DNA of 64,000 nt, taken from positions 1 to 64,000 of IMG/VR virus record IMGVR_UViG_3300027759_000007. One strand, given 5' to 3'. Shown piece by piece: positions 57,965 to 64,000 of the stretch (the stretch's first letter is position 1; each line of letters opens with the position of its first letter). Source of the DNA: a virus. The notes beneath the pieces are model-generated. The model did no database searches, was not told where the DNA came from, and saw only the letters and a program-made list of their open reading frames with translations. Position numbers and translations under genes: made by a program.

Positions 57965-58302
57965 GTGGTCGGGGTGTCTTTTGTGCAAAATTGATATATT
58001 TGAGGTAAAATTTTTTATACCCTCCCACCGCTACCCCGTGCGTGCGCTGGGCTGGTGCCGGGTGCCGGGCGTGGTCTCCTACTGCACGCACGCACACCGC
58101 ACGCCCTACACACCGCACCGCCTGCGCCCTCGCTGCCTGCGCTCGACTGTCTGCGCCCCGGTGTTAGTGCGTCAGAGTCTCCGCGCTATATATTGCAGGT
58201 ACGCATTAGTACGGTAGTCTGTAGTTTATGCAGTCAGTAGATGAAGTGACAAGCTGTAATGCGTTTAGTTCCAACAGTTTACAGCGTCAACGGGTAACAA
58301 TG
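57965..58302. other. GC-rich intergenic stretch with inverted repeats
   Basis: No gene seen. 58021-58165 has markedly higher GC than the flanks, with alternating GTGC/GCAC runs: GTGCGTGC (58038-58045) is the inverse of GCACGCAC (58084-58091, and again 58088-58095). GGTGCCGG occurs twice (58054 onward). An AT-rich box (CTATATATT, about 58186) lies downstream and AT-rich bases follow 57990. Possible packaging or origin site, or simply a foreign segment tied to the homing gene. Confidence 0.4.
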
Positions 58303-58330
58303 AAAAAAGGCTACCTGTCACCGAGTAGCC
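58303..58330 (-). terminator. Rho-independent terminator after the small-terminase candidate
   Basis: Minus-strand stem GGCTAC / GTAGCC with a 10-nt loop, followed by TTTTTT. It starts 32 nt after the stop at 58363. This closes the unit of the two genes at 58363-59461 before the intergenic stretch. Confidence 0.8.
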
Positions 58331-58362
58331 CTAAATCCTGCCATTATTGAGACTGGAACGCC

Positions 58363-58914
58363 TCAAATCCAGTCATCTTGTGCCTCTTGCGACACGATCT
58401 CAGCCTCGACAGTGACACTGGGAGCCGGGGAAGCTCCGCCACCTGCCCAGAGATTGACCTGGACGACGTTTGTTTTGTCATCCTGTCCTGTTGATTTTCT
58501 CATCATTTCCATTGCCGTTTTTGCCTCGCTCCATGATGTCGGAATAGGGATCATCCCTTGATCAATAGCGACTTTTAACGCGTTGTACGTAAAATTGGCT
58601 AGCAACTCTGGGTTGAGGTTTGCGATCTCTGCGAGGGAAAGAGGGGCTGTTTTGCTCTCCTGAAAGGTTATTTTGGCCCCTGCTAGTGGCAAATCTTTGA
58701 CTCTATCATGCGCCACTCTCCAGGCTGGGTCATTGTGGCGGCGCTGTCGTATAGTAGAGGTAGGAACACCATATTTATCTCCCAGGTCTTTATCAGTCGC
58801 ACCCTTCAAGCTCTCAGCCATGAGTCGCGCCCACTCAGTATTTGAAAGAGATTTATATATTAAACTATCACCCTCCTCTCTGGGTTTCCGCTTTGTGTCG
58901 CTCTCAGCTTCCAT
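58363..58914 (-). CDS. Putative terminase small subunit (HTH)
   Basis: A 183-residue protein from ATG 58914, preceded by a strong AAGGAGGAG Shine-Dalgarno; a longer frame to 58944 exists but lacks one. The N-terminal helix-turn-helix is LMAESLKGATDKDLGDKYGVPTSTIRQRRHNDPAW (about 31-65), followed by helices and an acidic C-terminus (EAEIVSQEAQDDWI). Small terminases of this length have this HTH-plus-helices layout. The large subunit lies at 13656 on the other strand. Another DNA-binding regulator is possible. Confidence 0.6.
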   Translation of the reverse strand: MEAESDTKRKPREEGDSLIYKSLSNTEWARLMAESLKGATDKDLGDKYGVPTSTIRQRRHNDPAWRVAHDRVKDLPLAGAKITFQESKTAPLSLAEIANLNPELLANFTYNALKVAIDQGMIPIPTSWSEAKTAMEMMRKSTGQDDKTNVVQVNLWAGGGASPAPSVTVEAEIVSQEAQDDWI

Positions 58915-58918
58915 AATC

Positions 58919-59461
58919 TCAAATCTCCTCCTTATTCGCTCCATTGTCTATCGGAAAACTCGACAATTCAGCCTCTAACACCCTTTGAGCCTCCACAAGA
59001 TCAGCCTCCACCTCAGGCAGTAAGCGCACACTAGCCGCTAGCTGTGCGGCACCTTGCAGGCTCTCAGGCTCTCTCTCTAGCGTTTCCCGCGCTCCCTCGA
59101 TACGGTCTTTATGCATTGCAACTTTAGCCCGCAACCGCTCCACCATCAGCGCGGCCGCGCTTTTAATCATTGGCGCGGCAGCAGGCAACCCGGCAGCAGG
59201 CAACCCGGCAGCAGGCAACCCGGCAGCAGGCACCTCTACCACAGGCAGCACGCTAGCAGGCACCTCTACCACAGGCAGCACGCTAGCAGGCAGCAAAGGC
59301 GCAATCTCTCCATGCTCTGTCTCGTACCATGTGATGAAAAGCTCCACGCCTTTTGAGAGCATCCACCGCCAAGGGCGTTGCTCCCTCACTTTGATCATGT
59401 GCAGCTTAGCCCACAGGGTAGAATCTAAATCCCAGGGAGGCATTCTCGTATTCGTTTTCAT
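58919..59461 (-). CDS. Hypothetical protein with Pro/Ala tandem repeats
   Basis: A 180-residue protein from ATG 59461. The first ~55 residues (MKTNTRMPPWDLDSTLWAKLHMIKVREQRPWRWML) may form a small domain. Then a linker of LPVVEVPAS and LPAAG repeats (about 60-95) leads to a helical charged C-terminal half with a coiled coil. The repeats come from tandem DNA repeats at 59177-59286. It is first in the minus-strand operon, opposite the AT-rich dyad. Confidence 0.6.
   Translation of the reverse strand: MKTNTRMPPWDLDSTLWAKLHMIKVREQRPWRWMLSKGVELFITWYETEHGEIAPLLPASVLPVVEVPASVLPVVEVPAAGLPAAGLPAAGLPAAAPMIKSAAALMVERLRAKVAMHKDRIEGARETLEREPESLQGAAQLAASVRLLPEVEADLVEAQRVLEAELSSFPIDNGANKEEI
59177..59286 (-). 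repeat. Tandem repeats inside the coding region
   Basis: Three exact copies of the 15-mer GGCAGCAGGCAACCC (59177-59221) adjoin two exact copies of a 30-mer beginning CAGGCACCTCTACC (59227-59286). Both unit lengths are multiples of three, so length variants keep the frame. They encode LPAAG and ASVLPVVEVP-type linkers. Confidence 0.85.
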
Positions 59462-59880
59462 AGAGTGATATTTTATATCTAAATATATACCCCGTAAACG
59501 TAAAAAGAGACAGCGACACAAACGACAAAAAGACAGCCGCTCTCCGGTCTCAAAGCAAAACAAAAACGAAATCTATATTCTAGGACAATCTATATATAAA
59601 GTCATAGATTGGCTATCCTAGAATATAGATTTCAAAGATTTCGGGTCAACGAGATGCACACTCAAGGTATTTTGTCGGAGGAATAAAACCCCTTTTAAGG
59701 GTTAAAATAGTTCACTTGAACACTAAAACGACACCAAATGGTAGGACTTTCGCAAATATGAGAAAATAAAATTGGTAGAAGTGGAAATATATACATATAT
59801 CTATTGCCAAAGGTAAAAAAGAACCGAGAGTAGTGGTCCCAAGTGGGGACTTCGGAAAAAATCAAAAACAAAATCAGACT
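59462..59880. other. Divergent AT-rich intergenic control region
   Basis: No gene seen. It separates the minus-strand late operon from the + strand early genes and is clearly AT-rich. Besides the dyad at 59568-59633 it has TATATATTTAGATATAAAATATC-like sequence just upstream of the minus-strand start, an AACCC/GGGTT hairpin near 59687, and GTCCC/GGGAC (59837-59850). It probably holds the divergent promoters and may hold an origin. Confidence 0.5.
59568..59633. promoter_or_regulatory. Long AT-rich inverted repeat (18 bp arms)
   Basis: GAAATCTATATTCTAGGA (59568-59585) and its perfect complement (59616-59633) flank a second inner inverted repeat CAATCTA/TAGATTG (59586-59592 with 59605-59611). 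The element is centred in the divergent region. As DNA it could be a cruciform, an operator for a dimeric repressor, or an origin element. Confidence 0.7.
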
Positions 59881-60345
59881 ATGAAAACACGCTACCAAAT
59901 CACACAAGCCTTTAACTCTATCTCTGGACTGCTTCAACCGCTTTGCACTGCGCTGGAAGTAGCGAACCGCTCGGACAGTGAAGAAAAGCAAATCTCCCAC
60001 GGTGAAAATGGAAACCTCCCAGAGTGGGCAGGTACCGTTTTTAATCCACTTATAGTCATCATTGACCAACTGATCCGGGACAAGTTCGGCATCTCGGTAC
60101 GCGATGGTATTAATTGGGGCGGTAGCGGTTCTTTTTATCAAGACATTCAGGAAGCAGTGATTTCGGCACTTGTGCCAACTCTGAACAATGACGCCGAAGA
60201 CATCAGGCACACACCAACGGGTAAAATCGCCAAGTTAAAAGGTGTCTGGCACTCTGTAAACGCCGACTCAAACAATGGAGAGTACGAAGTGCGGTACGCC
60301 TTGCCCGCTTCAGAACTCAAAGCTGCAAACGTAGAAAACGACTAA
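59881..60345 (+). CDS. Hypothetical early protein
   Basis: A 154-residue protein from ATG 59881; an upstream in-frame start at 59833 lies in the hairpin-bearing leader and is less likely. Start context AAATCAGACTATGAAAAC recurs at 60866. Mixed alpha/beta sequence with no signal peptide (MKTRYQITQAFNSISGLLQPLC). No family recognised. First gene of the right-hand early block. Confidence 0.6.
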   Translation: MKTRYQITQAFNSISGLLQPLCTALEVANRSDSEEKQISHGENGNLPEWAGTVFNPLIVIIDQLIRDKFGISVRDGINWGGSGSFYQDIQEAVISALVPTLNNDAEDIRHTPTGKIAKLKGVWHSVNADSNNGEYEVRYALPASELKAANVEND

Positions 60346-60383
60346 ACAACCCTGCCAACAATAACCCGCCACCGAATAAAAAT

Positions 60384-60638
60384 ATGATCAAAGTACACAC
60401 CTCCCCGCAACCGTTCACCGTTCGCAAGATGACCACTGGAGAGCGCGTCATCGTTTTAGACTCTGGTTCAACCATCCCCGCTGACATCGCTGGCCTCTGC
60501 ACGGGTCGGGATTTGTGGCTGTCACAGATCGAGTGCAAATGTCGTGACTGTGGTGAAAAGTTCCCCCTTTCCCGCCTAAATGGTGGCGGGCAATGGTGCG
60601 ACGAGTGCCAGACAAAAGGCATCGAATCTGAAGAATAA
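60384..60638 (+). CDS. Small zinc-ribbon protein
   Basis: An 84-residue protein. ECKCRDCGEKFPLSRLNGGGQWCDECQTKG has two CxxC pairs (about 51-75), a compact zinc ribbon. The N-terminal part (KVHTSPQPFTVRKMTTGERVIVLDSGSTIP) is beta-rich. One of several independent zinc-ribbon proteins in this genome; may act on transcription or DNA. Confidence 0.65.
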   Translation: MIKVHTSPQPFTVRKMTTGERVIVLDSGSTIPADIAGLCTGRDLWLSQIECKCRDCGEKFPLSRLNGGGQWCDECQTKGIESEE

Positions 60639-60713
60639 TTTTTCCAAGTCCCTCAGTTTCAACTTTCCATATTAAATTAGTAGATAAACCAGGTACACAA
60701 CTCACCACACAAT

Positions 60714-60839
60714 ATGAAAAATACGTTATCAGACATTCTCGAAATCTTCGACCTTGTTTTCTTCCTTCTCGTGGCCGCGCTCCCTGTAGCACTGGCCGCG
60801 CTGATTCTGTATGCCATGTACCAACAGCCCACACTGTAA
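60714..60839 (+). CDS. Tiny single-pass membrane protein
   Basis: A 41-residue protein, MKNTLSDILEIFDLV followed by FFLLVAALPVALAALILYAM (about 16-35): an acidic N-terminus, then one TM helix. No family recognised. It starts at ATG 60714 after CACACAAT. Possibly an early inner-membrane protein. Confidence 0.55.
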   Translation: MKNTLSDILEIFDLVFFLLVAALPVALAALILYAMYQQPTL

Positions 60840-60865
60840 ACCCAAACCCCCCAGAAAATCAGACT

Positions 60866-61429
60866 ATGAAAACAAAGCTCACACTCCCCGAAGCAGTCGA
60901 CGCGCTAGCTATCACTGCCACATTCTCAGAACCTCGCGGAGATATCCGAAAAGAAGATGGAAAAGACGGCTGGCAATGTATCACCTATGGAGTCACACTC
61001 TCGAAGAATGAAAAACCTTTCTGGAGTGGTCCGTACTCTATTGGAACAGGACACATCAAGCCAGGCATGGTGAGAAAAGCACCTCACCTAGCCACAAGCA
61101 CAGAGTGCCATCTTTTTGATGCTTGGCAGAAAAAGCCAAACGCTAACTACACCGAGAAAGAGGCTTTTGTTTCTATGCTTGGGCAGGTAGCCAAAGCGAT
61201 AAACCACAAGCCACAAATTGCAGACGTGACGCATTCACTTTTGATGGATGGAAGCCCGTACTTCGATTCAGAAAGCTTTGAAGAATGGGCTTCCAATTTT
61301 GGCTATGATACAGATTCGCGCAAAGCGGAAAAGATGTATCAGGAATGCATGGAGACAGGGCGCAAACTCAACCGAGCTTTCACAGCTAAAGAACTCGAAA
61401 CACTGCGCGAAGCTGCCCAGGACTACTAA
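60866..61429 (+). CDS. Hypothetical early protein
   Basis: A 187-residue soluble protein starting MKTKLTLPEAVDALAITATFSEPRGD, with mixed alpha/beta sequence (GWQCITYGVTLSKNEKPFWSGPYSIGTGHIKPG). Similar proteins occur next to early genes in many phages and plasmids, with unknown function. The start context is the same 19-mer seen before 59881. Confidence 0.6.
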   Translation: MKTKLTLPEAVDALAITATFSEPRGDIRKEDGKDGWQCITYGVTLSKNEKPFWSGPYSIGTGHIKPGMVRKAPHLATSTECHLFDAWQKKPNANYTEKEAFVSMLGQVAKAINHKPQIADVTHSLLMDGSPYFDSESFEEWASNFGYDTDSRKAEKMYQECMETGRKLNRAFTAKELETLREAAQDY

Positions 61430-61471
61430 ATCACCCCGACAACCAAACACCACAAAAGAACACACCAGATT

Positions 61472-61960
61472 ATGAGCAAAAAATACTTAGACACACGCGA
61501 CCTTTACAAACGCAAATGCGAACTGGAAGACTTGAAAAACAATATCGAGTCATGCGAGGAGTATCTAAAGGAAGCAGAAGGCGTAGCGGCAGCACTGGAA
61601 GAAACGCCAGACGATGAAGCAACCGAAACGAGTAGAGAGCTAGCGGCTGAAGCTGTGGAAGATGCCCAGAGCGCTTTAGATTCAGCATTGGAAGATTTCG
61701 GCGATGACGAGAAAAGCGAACTCGCTGAGCTTGAGGAACTGGAAAGCGAAATCTCAGAGTTTCGGCACGGCGAAACGATGGTGCCAGAGTCGGAGTTTGA
61801 AGACTACGCTTGTGAGCTTGCCTATGATCTGGGGGTAATGCCAAAAGACCGCCCTTGGCCTCTTAACTGTATCGACTGGAAAGAAGCGTCGGACGAACTG
61901 AAAAGCGACTATTCAGAACTGACGTACCAAGGGGAAATGTACCTCGTTCGCTCCTGCTAA
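61472..61960 (+). CDS. Acidic coiled-coil early protein
   Basis: A 162-residue, very acidic protein. The first ~110 residues are a charged coiled coil (KRKCELEDLKNNIESCEEYLKEAEGVAAALEE), and the C-terminal ~60 (YACELAYDLGVMPKDRPWPLNCIDWKEASDELKSDYSELTYQGEMYLVRS) match a widespread phage/plasmid domain (E.YA..LAED.G ... WP...IDW..AA..L..DY..V...G..Y..R) with unknown function, often near antirestriction genes. Confidence 0.7.
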   Translation: MSKKYLDTRDLYKRKCELEDLKNNIESCEEYLKEAEGVAAALEETPDDEATETSRELAAEAVEDAQSALDSALEDFGDDEKSELAELEELESEISEFRHGETMVPESEFEDYACELAYDLGVMPKDRPWPLNCIDWKEASDELKSDYSELTYQGEMYLVRSC

Positions 61961-61964
61961 TCGC

Positions 61965-62010
61965 TTCCCGTTCTACCCTTTCCAGCGTGTGCCTGGAGAG
62001 GGTAGCGGGG
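61965..62010 (+). promoter_or_regulatory. Long hairpin after the 162-residue gene
   Basis: CTACCCTTTCCA / TGGAGAGGGTAG (one U-G) with a 9-nt loop, extended by TCCCG / CGGGG outside a two-base bulge. There is no T-run afterwards, so it is a processing or stability element more than a terminator. Confidence 0.55.
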
Positions 62011-62062
62011 AGGCGAACACGCCACCGAGAAACAAAAACACCTAGCTATAGAACCCAAGACC

Positions 62063-62554
62063 ATGAAAAACACTATTCAAAATATCCCGACAGAATTCGC
62101 GCAACGCCTTTCAAGCCTGAAAGTTAAAACCGCCTTGTTCACATCATCCGAAGGAAGGCAGTACTTGTACCTGTCTGGCGAATGGAGCAAACACCAGGAG
62201 AAACGAGACCAATACCCGAACGCTAAAATTCTGTCTGGCTTGCTTGGTTCAAGTGGATCAAGCTGGAGCGAAAAAGCGTACGCATTCTGTGTGGCGGACT
62301 GCTTTGACCCATGCATGTACATCCAGTTCGGTTCAAGCTGGGAAGATGCGTACGAGAGCTACTGCGACAATGACGAGCAACTGATAATCCCGGAGTCTGA
62401 CTATGCAGATTATGGCATCACTAAAGATGCAGATGGTAACTGGAACAGCTACGAGTACACAGGCTCGTACACTTCAGACGGTGCGTTGATTGACACAGAC
62501 AATGTACAAGCGGTCAGTTCACAAAGTTTAAAACTTGTCGAAATCACTTTCTAA
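62063..62554 (+). CDS. Hypothetical early protein
   Basis: A 163-residue soluble protein starting MKNTIQNIPTEFAQRLSSLKVKTALFTSSEGRQYLYLSGEW, with Trp/Tyr-rich beta segments and an acidic middle. It starts after a diverged copy of the shared leader (CTAGCTATAGAACCCAAGACC). No family recognised. Confidence 0.55.
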   Translation: MKNTIQNIPTEFAQRLSSLKVKTALFTSSEGRQYLYLSGEWSKHQEKRDQYPNAKILSGLLGSSGSSWSEKAYAFCVADCFDPCMYIQFGSSWEDAYESYCDNDEQLIIPESDYADYGITKDADGNWNSYEYTGSYTSDGALIDTDNVQAVSSQSLKLVEITF

Positions 62555-62575
62555 ACTCAAAACAGAAAAAAAGCT

Positions 62576-63019
62576 ATGAAATCAAAACACCCTCAAACCG
62601 AACTACAAGCCAAACTTGCAACCGTCGCACCGTTTATCAGAATCAGGACAATATGGAGCCGAGACCCCGACTGTTCGAGAGACTGGCGTGAACTGTCTCA
62701 GCCAGGAAACTGCTTCGATGGCGAAAAGCGTGCAGACTGGACCCCTTGGCAGTCGGAAGTTGAAGCGCTGGTAATCGTGGATTTTGAGCAGGTAAAAGGG
62801 AGCGCCTACTTGGGTGCAACGTGGGAGCGCAAAGGCGACAAGCCGCACGTTTCAAACCCTGAAATTGGCGGATATGAGAATCAAATGACGGTCGAAGCAT
62901 TGGAAGAACTGATGCGCGCAGTAAGTCCAGAGCTAGTCACTAGCCTCAATATTCGCGAAGCTATCGCCGAGTGCGAAAGGCTAGCGACTGAAAGCTACGC
63001 CTTAGATATTGGCGCATAA
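62576..63019 (+). CDS. Hypothetical early protein
   Basis: A 147-residue protein starting MKSKHPQTELQAKLATVAPFIRIRTIWSRDPD. It has a compact W-rich middle (WTPWQSEVEALVIVDFEQVKGSAYLGATWER), a pattern that can occur in small alpha/beta host-takeover proteins, and an acidic helical end. No family recognised. Confidence 0.55.
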   Translation: MKSKHPQTELQAKLATVAPFIRIRTIWSRDPDCSRDWRELSQPGNCFDGEKRADWTPWQSEVEALVIVDFEQVKGSAYLGATWERKGDKPHVSNPEIGGYENQMTVEALEELMRAVSPELVTSLNIREAIAECERLATESYALDIGA

Positions 63020-63033
63020 CCAAGCACAGAAAA

Positions 63034-63052
63034 CCCCTAGCTATAAACGACC
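63034..63052 (+). repeat. Start-associated leader, copy 1
   Basis: CCCCTAGCTATAAACGACC ends directly at ATG 63053. Identical 19-mers precede the next two genes. No Shine-Dalgarno is present. Confidence 0.75.
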
Positions 63053-63253
63053 ATGACAATTCTACACACCATTACTTGTACCAAGTTCCTGCCAGCATTT
63101 AACGCCTGCGAAACATTCACGCGCTATCTAACACGCAACCGCATTCTCACGGAAAAAGGCATTGAGCGTCTATTTTCCAAAGGATGCCCCGAATACGAGG
63201 CAAGCAAAGGAGTGTGCGTAACTCGCGTTGAAACGGCTATCTACATCCGCTAA
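63053..63253 (+). CDS. Small hypothetical early protein
   Basis: A 66-residue basic protein starting MTILHTITCTKFLPAFNACETFTRYLTRNRILTEKGIERLF. No family recognised. Its leader (63034-63052) is the repeated start-associated sequence, so its expression is likely linked to the following small genes by a shared signal. Confidence 0.55.
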   Translation: MTILHTITCTKFLPAFNACETFTRYLTRNRILTEKGIERLFSKGCPEYEASKGVCVTRVETAIYIR

Positions 63254-63267
63254 TCCATCACAGAAAA

Positions 63268-63286
63268 CCCCTAGCTATAAACGACC
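63268..63286 (+). repeat. Start-associated leader, copy 2
   Basis: The same 19-mer as copy 1, ending directly at ATG 63287. The 33-nt intergenic space is filled by this motif and a CACAGAAAA stretch also shared with copy 1. Confidence 0.75.
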
Positions 63287-63637
63287 ATGTACCAGAAAAA
63301 CTTTATCGCTCAAATGAGCAAATGCCTCAAACTGCATTCAATCCCTGTAACCTTGAAACGCACTCGCGGTGGGTACAAAGCTCTGATGCCTTCAAAGATC
63401 ACACGAGATGGGGGCGCTGAAACCTTGTCTAGCATCAATATCGCCCCCGGTTCCTTCCGAACAAAGATCGACCTCAAGATTGCACTTTGCCAGCGTTTTG
63501 AAGCGGAAGTCTTCAACCACTGCGACACAGTGTACATTCGTCCGCGTCTCGCCATGAAGTCGCCACGATGGGCGGGCAATCGGTATGCCGCACTTCCTGA
63601 ATTGGCCCGCTATGCAAAGCAAGCTGGCCTCATCTAA
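63287..63637 (+). CDS. Hypothetical early protein
   Basis: A 116-residue basic protein starting MYQKNFIAQMSKCLKLHSIPVTLKRTRGGYKALMPSK, followed by a small globular domain. No membrane segment, no family recognised. Uses leader copy 2. Confidence 0.55.
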   Translation: MYQKNFIAQMSKCLKLHSIPVTLKRTRGGYKALMPSKITRDGGAETLSSINIAPGSFRTKIDLKIALCQRFEAEVFNHCDTVYIRPRLAMKSPRWAGNRYAALPELARYAKQAGLI

Positions 63638-63659
63638 AACCATCACCCCGAACACAAAA

Positions 63660-63678
63660 CCCCTAGCTATAAACGACC
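63660..63678 (+). repeat. Start-associated leader, copy 3
   Basis: The same 19-mer, ending at ATG 63679. A further diverged copy (CCTAGCTATGAGCGACTC) begins at 63961. Confidence 0.75.
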
Positions 63679-63912
63679 ATGAAACCCGACACACGAAAAA
63701 TATACATCACAACCGCATTCACACCTATGGACAGAGTAACAGACAGACGCGCAGAGTATCACCTCCGCCACTTTCAAGCCTTGACGCAGGAGCAGACTGA
63801 AGAGAAGGCTTATTACCCAGGTTCACTCCTGCCCTTGGCGCTCTCCGCGCTCCTAATATGGGGAGCCATTGCCGCTGCCGTTTGGTTCCTTGTCCACACT
63901 TGGAGCGCGTAA
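63679..63912 (+). CDS. Small membrane protein
   Basis: A 77-residue protein. A soluble basic N-terminal half (TDRRAEYHLRHFQALTQEQTEEKAYY) is followed by one TM helix (LLPLALSALLIWGAIAAAVWFLV, about 51-73). Probably an inner-membrane protein with a cytoplasmic domain. No family recognised. Uses leader copy 3. Confidence 0.6.
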   Translation: MKPDTRKIYITTAFTPMDRVTDRRAEYHLRHFQALTQEQTEEKAYYPGSLLPLALSALLIWGAIAAAVWFLVHTWSA

Positions 63913-63967
63913 CCGACTCAACCAAGAACCTATTCAAACGAACAGTTAGCAACGTAAACGCCTAGCT

Positions 63968-64000
63968 ATGAGCGACTCAAGCGCAACCATTGCGCCCATT
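63968..64000 (+). CDS. Possible start of a further gene, truncated by the window
   Basis: ATG 63968 opens 11 codons (MSDSSATIAPI) to the window edge. It falls inside a diverged copy of the start-associated leader, where TATAAACGACC has become TATGAGCGACT, so the true start could lie beyond the window. Tentative. Confidence 0.3.
   Translation, partial: MSDSSATIAPI

Overview
The window is most of a double-stranded DNA phage genome, and both ends run off into further phage genes. It has a replication module, both terminase subunits, portal, scaffold and major capsid genes, a lysis cassette, and a giant 3079-residue virion-type protein. I see no tail sheath, tail tube or tape-measure gene and no integrase, RNA polymerase, rRNA or CRISPR array. 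The architecture suggests a lytic, short-tailed (podovirus-like) phage that depends on host RNA polymerase. The overlapping Rz/Rz1-type spanin pair implies a Gram-negative host with an outer membrane. Two long fibre proteins built from delta-60 repeats and choice-of-anchor-D-like modules point towards Verrucomicrobiota, Planctomycetota or similar lineages (inference). Few genes have a Shine-Dalgarno sequence. Many instead start after an AACC-rich context.

Left + strand block (1-21.5 kb): small accessory genes with several CxxC zinc-type proteins, an Xre-type regulator, and then a replication module. That module is an AEP primase/PriCT/helicase fusion, a DUF2800 exonuclease, a DUF2815 protein, a family A DNA polymerase, a VRR-NUC nuclease, an SNF2-type helicase and an HNH protein. 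The large terminase follows, and then a run of six glycosyltransferase and methyltransferase genes (16.2-21.1 kb). Between the DUF6321-like gene and the polymerase lies about 480 nt of non-coding sequence (8222-8700) with unusually extensive predicted RNA structure: a pseudoknot or attenuator, and two adjacent modules each closed by a 17-bp stem. The second module encloses a tRNA-like fold.

Minus strand block (59.5 kb down to 21.5 kb, read right to left): a repeat-bearing protein, a small-terminase candidate, a GC-rich non-coding stretch, an HNH homing-type endonuclease, zinc proteins, portal, scaffold, major capsid protein, modular tail/fibre proteins, holin candidates, a tRNA-like element, spanins, a metallopeptidase, a phosphoesterase, an amidase endolysin and a dNMP kinase. 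After these come fibre 1 (ending in a mucin-like Thr/Pro tract), an FkbM fusion, a GT2 glycosyltransferase, fibre 2, small virion genes, a connector candidate and the giant protein, which carries an L,D-transpeptidase-type active site. Most neighbouring genes overlap by 1-4 nt, so translation is probably coupled.

Right + strand block (59.9-64 kb): small early-type genes behind an AT-rich 18-bp inverted repeat. Several have nearly identical start-associated leaders (CTAGCTATAAACGACCATG). The two most distinctive features are the structured RNA region at 8.2-8.7 kb and a possible self-glycosylation system, in which eight sugar- or methyl-transfer genes accompany a fibre with a Thr-rich, mucin-like tail.
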